DNA from: an uncultured Bryobacteraceae bacterium
GTDB taxonomy: Bacteria; Acidobacteriota; Terriglobia; Bryobacterales; Bryobacteraceae
Reading direction: 5' to 3'
Assembly: GCA_937921835.1 (NCBI GenBank)
Contig: CAKZVG010000437.1
Location: 1 to 7,223, forward strand
DNA length: 7,223 nt
The first letter of the stretch is position 1. Each line of letters starts with the position of its first letter. This document shows positions 6,499-7,223 of this stretch, one piece after another. A program made the position numbers and the translations under genes. The notes beneath the pieces are model-generated. The model saw only the letters and a list, made by a program, of their open reading frames with translations. It searched no databases and had not been told where the DNA came from.

Positions 6499-7223
6499 GC
6501 CGGCCAGCCGCCGGCGATTCCTGGCCTCGGCCGCGGCGCCGCTCATCGTTCCCGGCTCGGCGCTGGGGTTGAACGGCGCGGTTGCGGCCTCGGACCGCAT
6601 CACCATGGCCGCCATCGGCCAGGGGCCGCGCGGACAGTTCGTGCTGGGGCATTTCCTGGAACAGAAAGACGTCCGGATGGTGGCCGTCCGCGACTGCTTC
6701 GCCGAGCGGCGCGCCGCAGCCAAACAGATCGTCGACCAACACTACGGCAACGCGGACTGCGCCGCCTACCGCCTGCACGAACGCGTGCTCGAACGCAAGG
6801 ACATCGACGCCATCCTCACCGCCGGCGGCGACCGCTGGCACGCCGTCATGAGCGTGCTGGCCTCGCGCGCGGGCAAGGACGTTTACTGCGAAAAGCCGAT
6901 CGCGCTGACCATCGCCGAAGGGCGCTCGCTCATCGAGGCCACCCGGAAGAACAAGACCGTATGGCAGTGCGGGACGTAGCGGCGCTCCAACCCCACCTGG
7001 AAATTCGTGGTGGACGTGGTGCGAAAAGGGCGCATCGGGGCGCTGCGCGCCGTCACGGCGTCGTTCGGCGACGGTCCCTGGCGCCAGACCGGCGTTCCCG
7101 TCGAGGAACCCGCGCCCGATCCCGAGGTGTTCGATTACGACCGCTGGCTGGGACAGGCGCCCTGGGTCCCCGATTCGAAGCTGCGCGTGCGGTTGTGGCG
7201 CGTCAACTGGGCCACCGGCGCGG
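6461..7223 (+). pseudogene. Gfo/Idh/MocA-family oxidoreductase, Tat-exported, interrupted by an in-frame TAG; 3' end missing
   Basis: The frame encodes an NAD(P)-dependent sugar dehydrogenase/oxidoreductase-like protein. It opens with a twin-arginine signal (SRRRFLAS at 16-23; cleavage probably near AVAAS, 41-45). A Rossmann fold follows, with nucleotide-binding GQGPRG at 53-58, a conserved WH at 126-127 and the family hallmark EKP at 144-146. After CGT (170-172) comes TAG at 6977-6979, then RRSNPTWKF, VRKGRIGALRAV and DRWLGQAPW in the same frame, open to the window end. Family members normally read GTQxRS here, so one CAG-to-TAG change explains the stop. As written, only 172 of a usual roughly 430-450 residues would be made, lacking the substrate-binding domain, so the product should be inactive. 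A sequencing error or stop readthrough is equally compatible. It overlaps the second sulfatase by 38 bases and belongs to the same operon. Confidence 0.85.
6977..6979 (+). other. In-frame amber codon replacing the conserved Gln of GTQxRS
   Basis: The bases GGGACG-TAG-CGGCGCTCC read G-T-stop-R-R-S. Restoring C at 6977 gives GTQRRS, the expected family motif, with no frame change. The 81 codons downstream stay open and keep family-like sequence and GC-rich codon use, so the lesion is either recent, an artefact, or tolerated by suppression. Confidence 0.85.

Noticed and set aside
4753..6723. A 656-codon open frame on the minus strand opposite the second sulfatase
   Set aside because: It is rich in Val, Ala, Gly and Arg, has no recognisable motif, and lies antisense to a gene with a complete set of sulfatase catalytic residues. 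Long antisense frames are expected in GC-rich coding DNA.
6980..7223. The segment after the TAG as a separate gene
   Set aside because: It begins in mid-domain of the Gfo/Idh fold, in the same frame as the upstream part, without a Shine-Dalgarno or ATG. It is the remainder of the interrupted gene.

Overview
The window looks like a chromosomal fragment of a high-GC, Gram-negative, polymer-degrading bacterium. The best guess is Acidobacteriota of the Solibacter/Bryobacter type. The main reason is the large Oar-like TonB-dependent receptor with an N-terminal carboxypeptidase-regulatory-like domain, a family greatly expanded in that group. Tat-exported sulfatases next to a Tat-exported Gfo/Idh/MocA oxidoreductase fit the same lineage, but also occur in Planctomycetota and Verrucomicrobiota. 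The assignment rests on recalled family patterns, not on a search.

Layout. Positions 1-3189, minus strand: the first 1063 codons of the receptor, open throughout and cut by the left edge of the window. Positions 3190-3355: a short divergent intergenic region with a good ribosome binding site on each side and a clear -10-like hexamer facing the receptor. Positions 3356-4747 and 4744-6498, plus strand: two type I formylglycine sulfatases of different subtypes, overlapping by an ATGA. Positions 6461-7223, plus strand: a Gfo/Idh/MocA-family oxidoreductase that starts inside the end of the second sulfatase and runs off the right edge. Its frame carries an in-frame TAG at 6977-6979, where the family normally has the Gln of a GTQxRS motif; the frame then continues with recognisable family sequence.

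Inferred logic: the receptor would import or bind an oligosaccharide or other ligand at the outer membrane. The two periplasmic sulfatases would remove sulfate esters, and the oxidoreductase would act on the released sugar. The three plus-strand genes are translationally coupled and almost certainly form one operon, which continues beyond the window. No sulfatase-maturating enzyme, SusD-like protein, glycoside hydrolase, RNA gene, mobile element, CRISPR array or clear terminator is visible. I see no exotic new system. The most notable points are the amber codon in the oxidoreductase and the divergent receptor/sulfatase arrangement.
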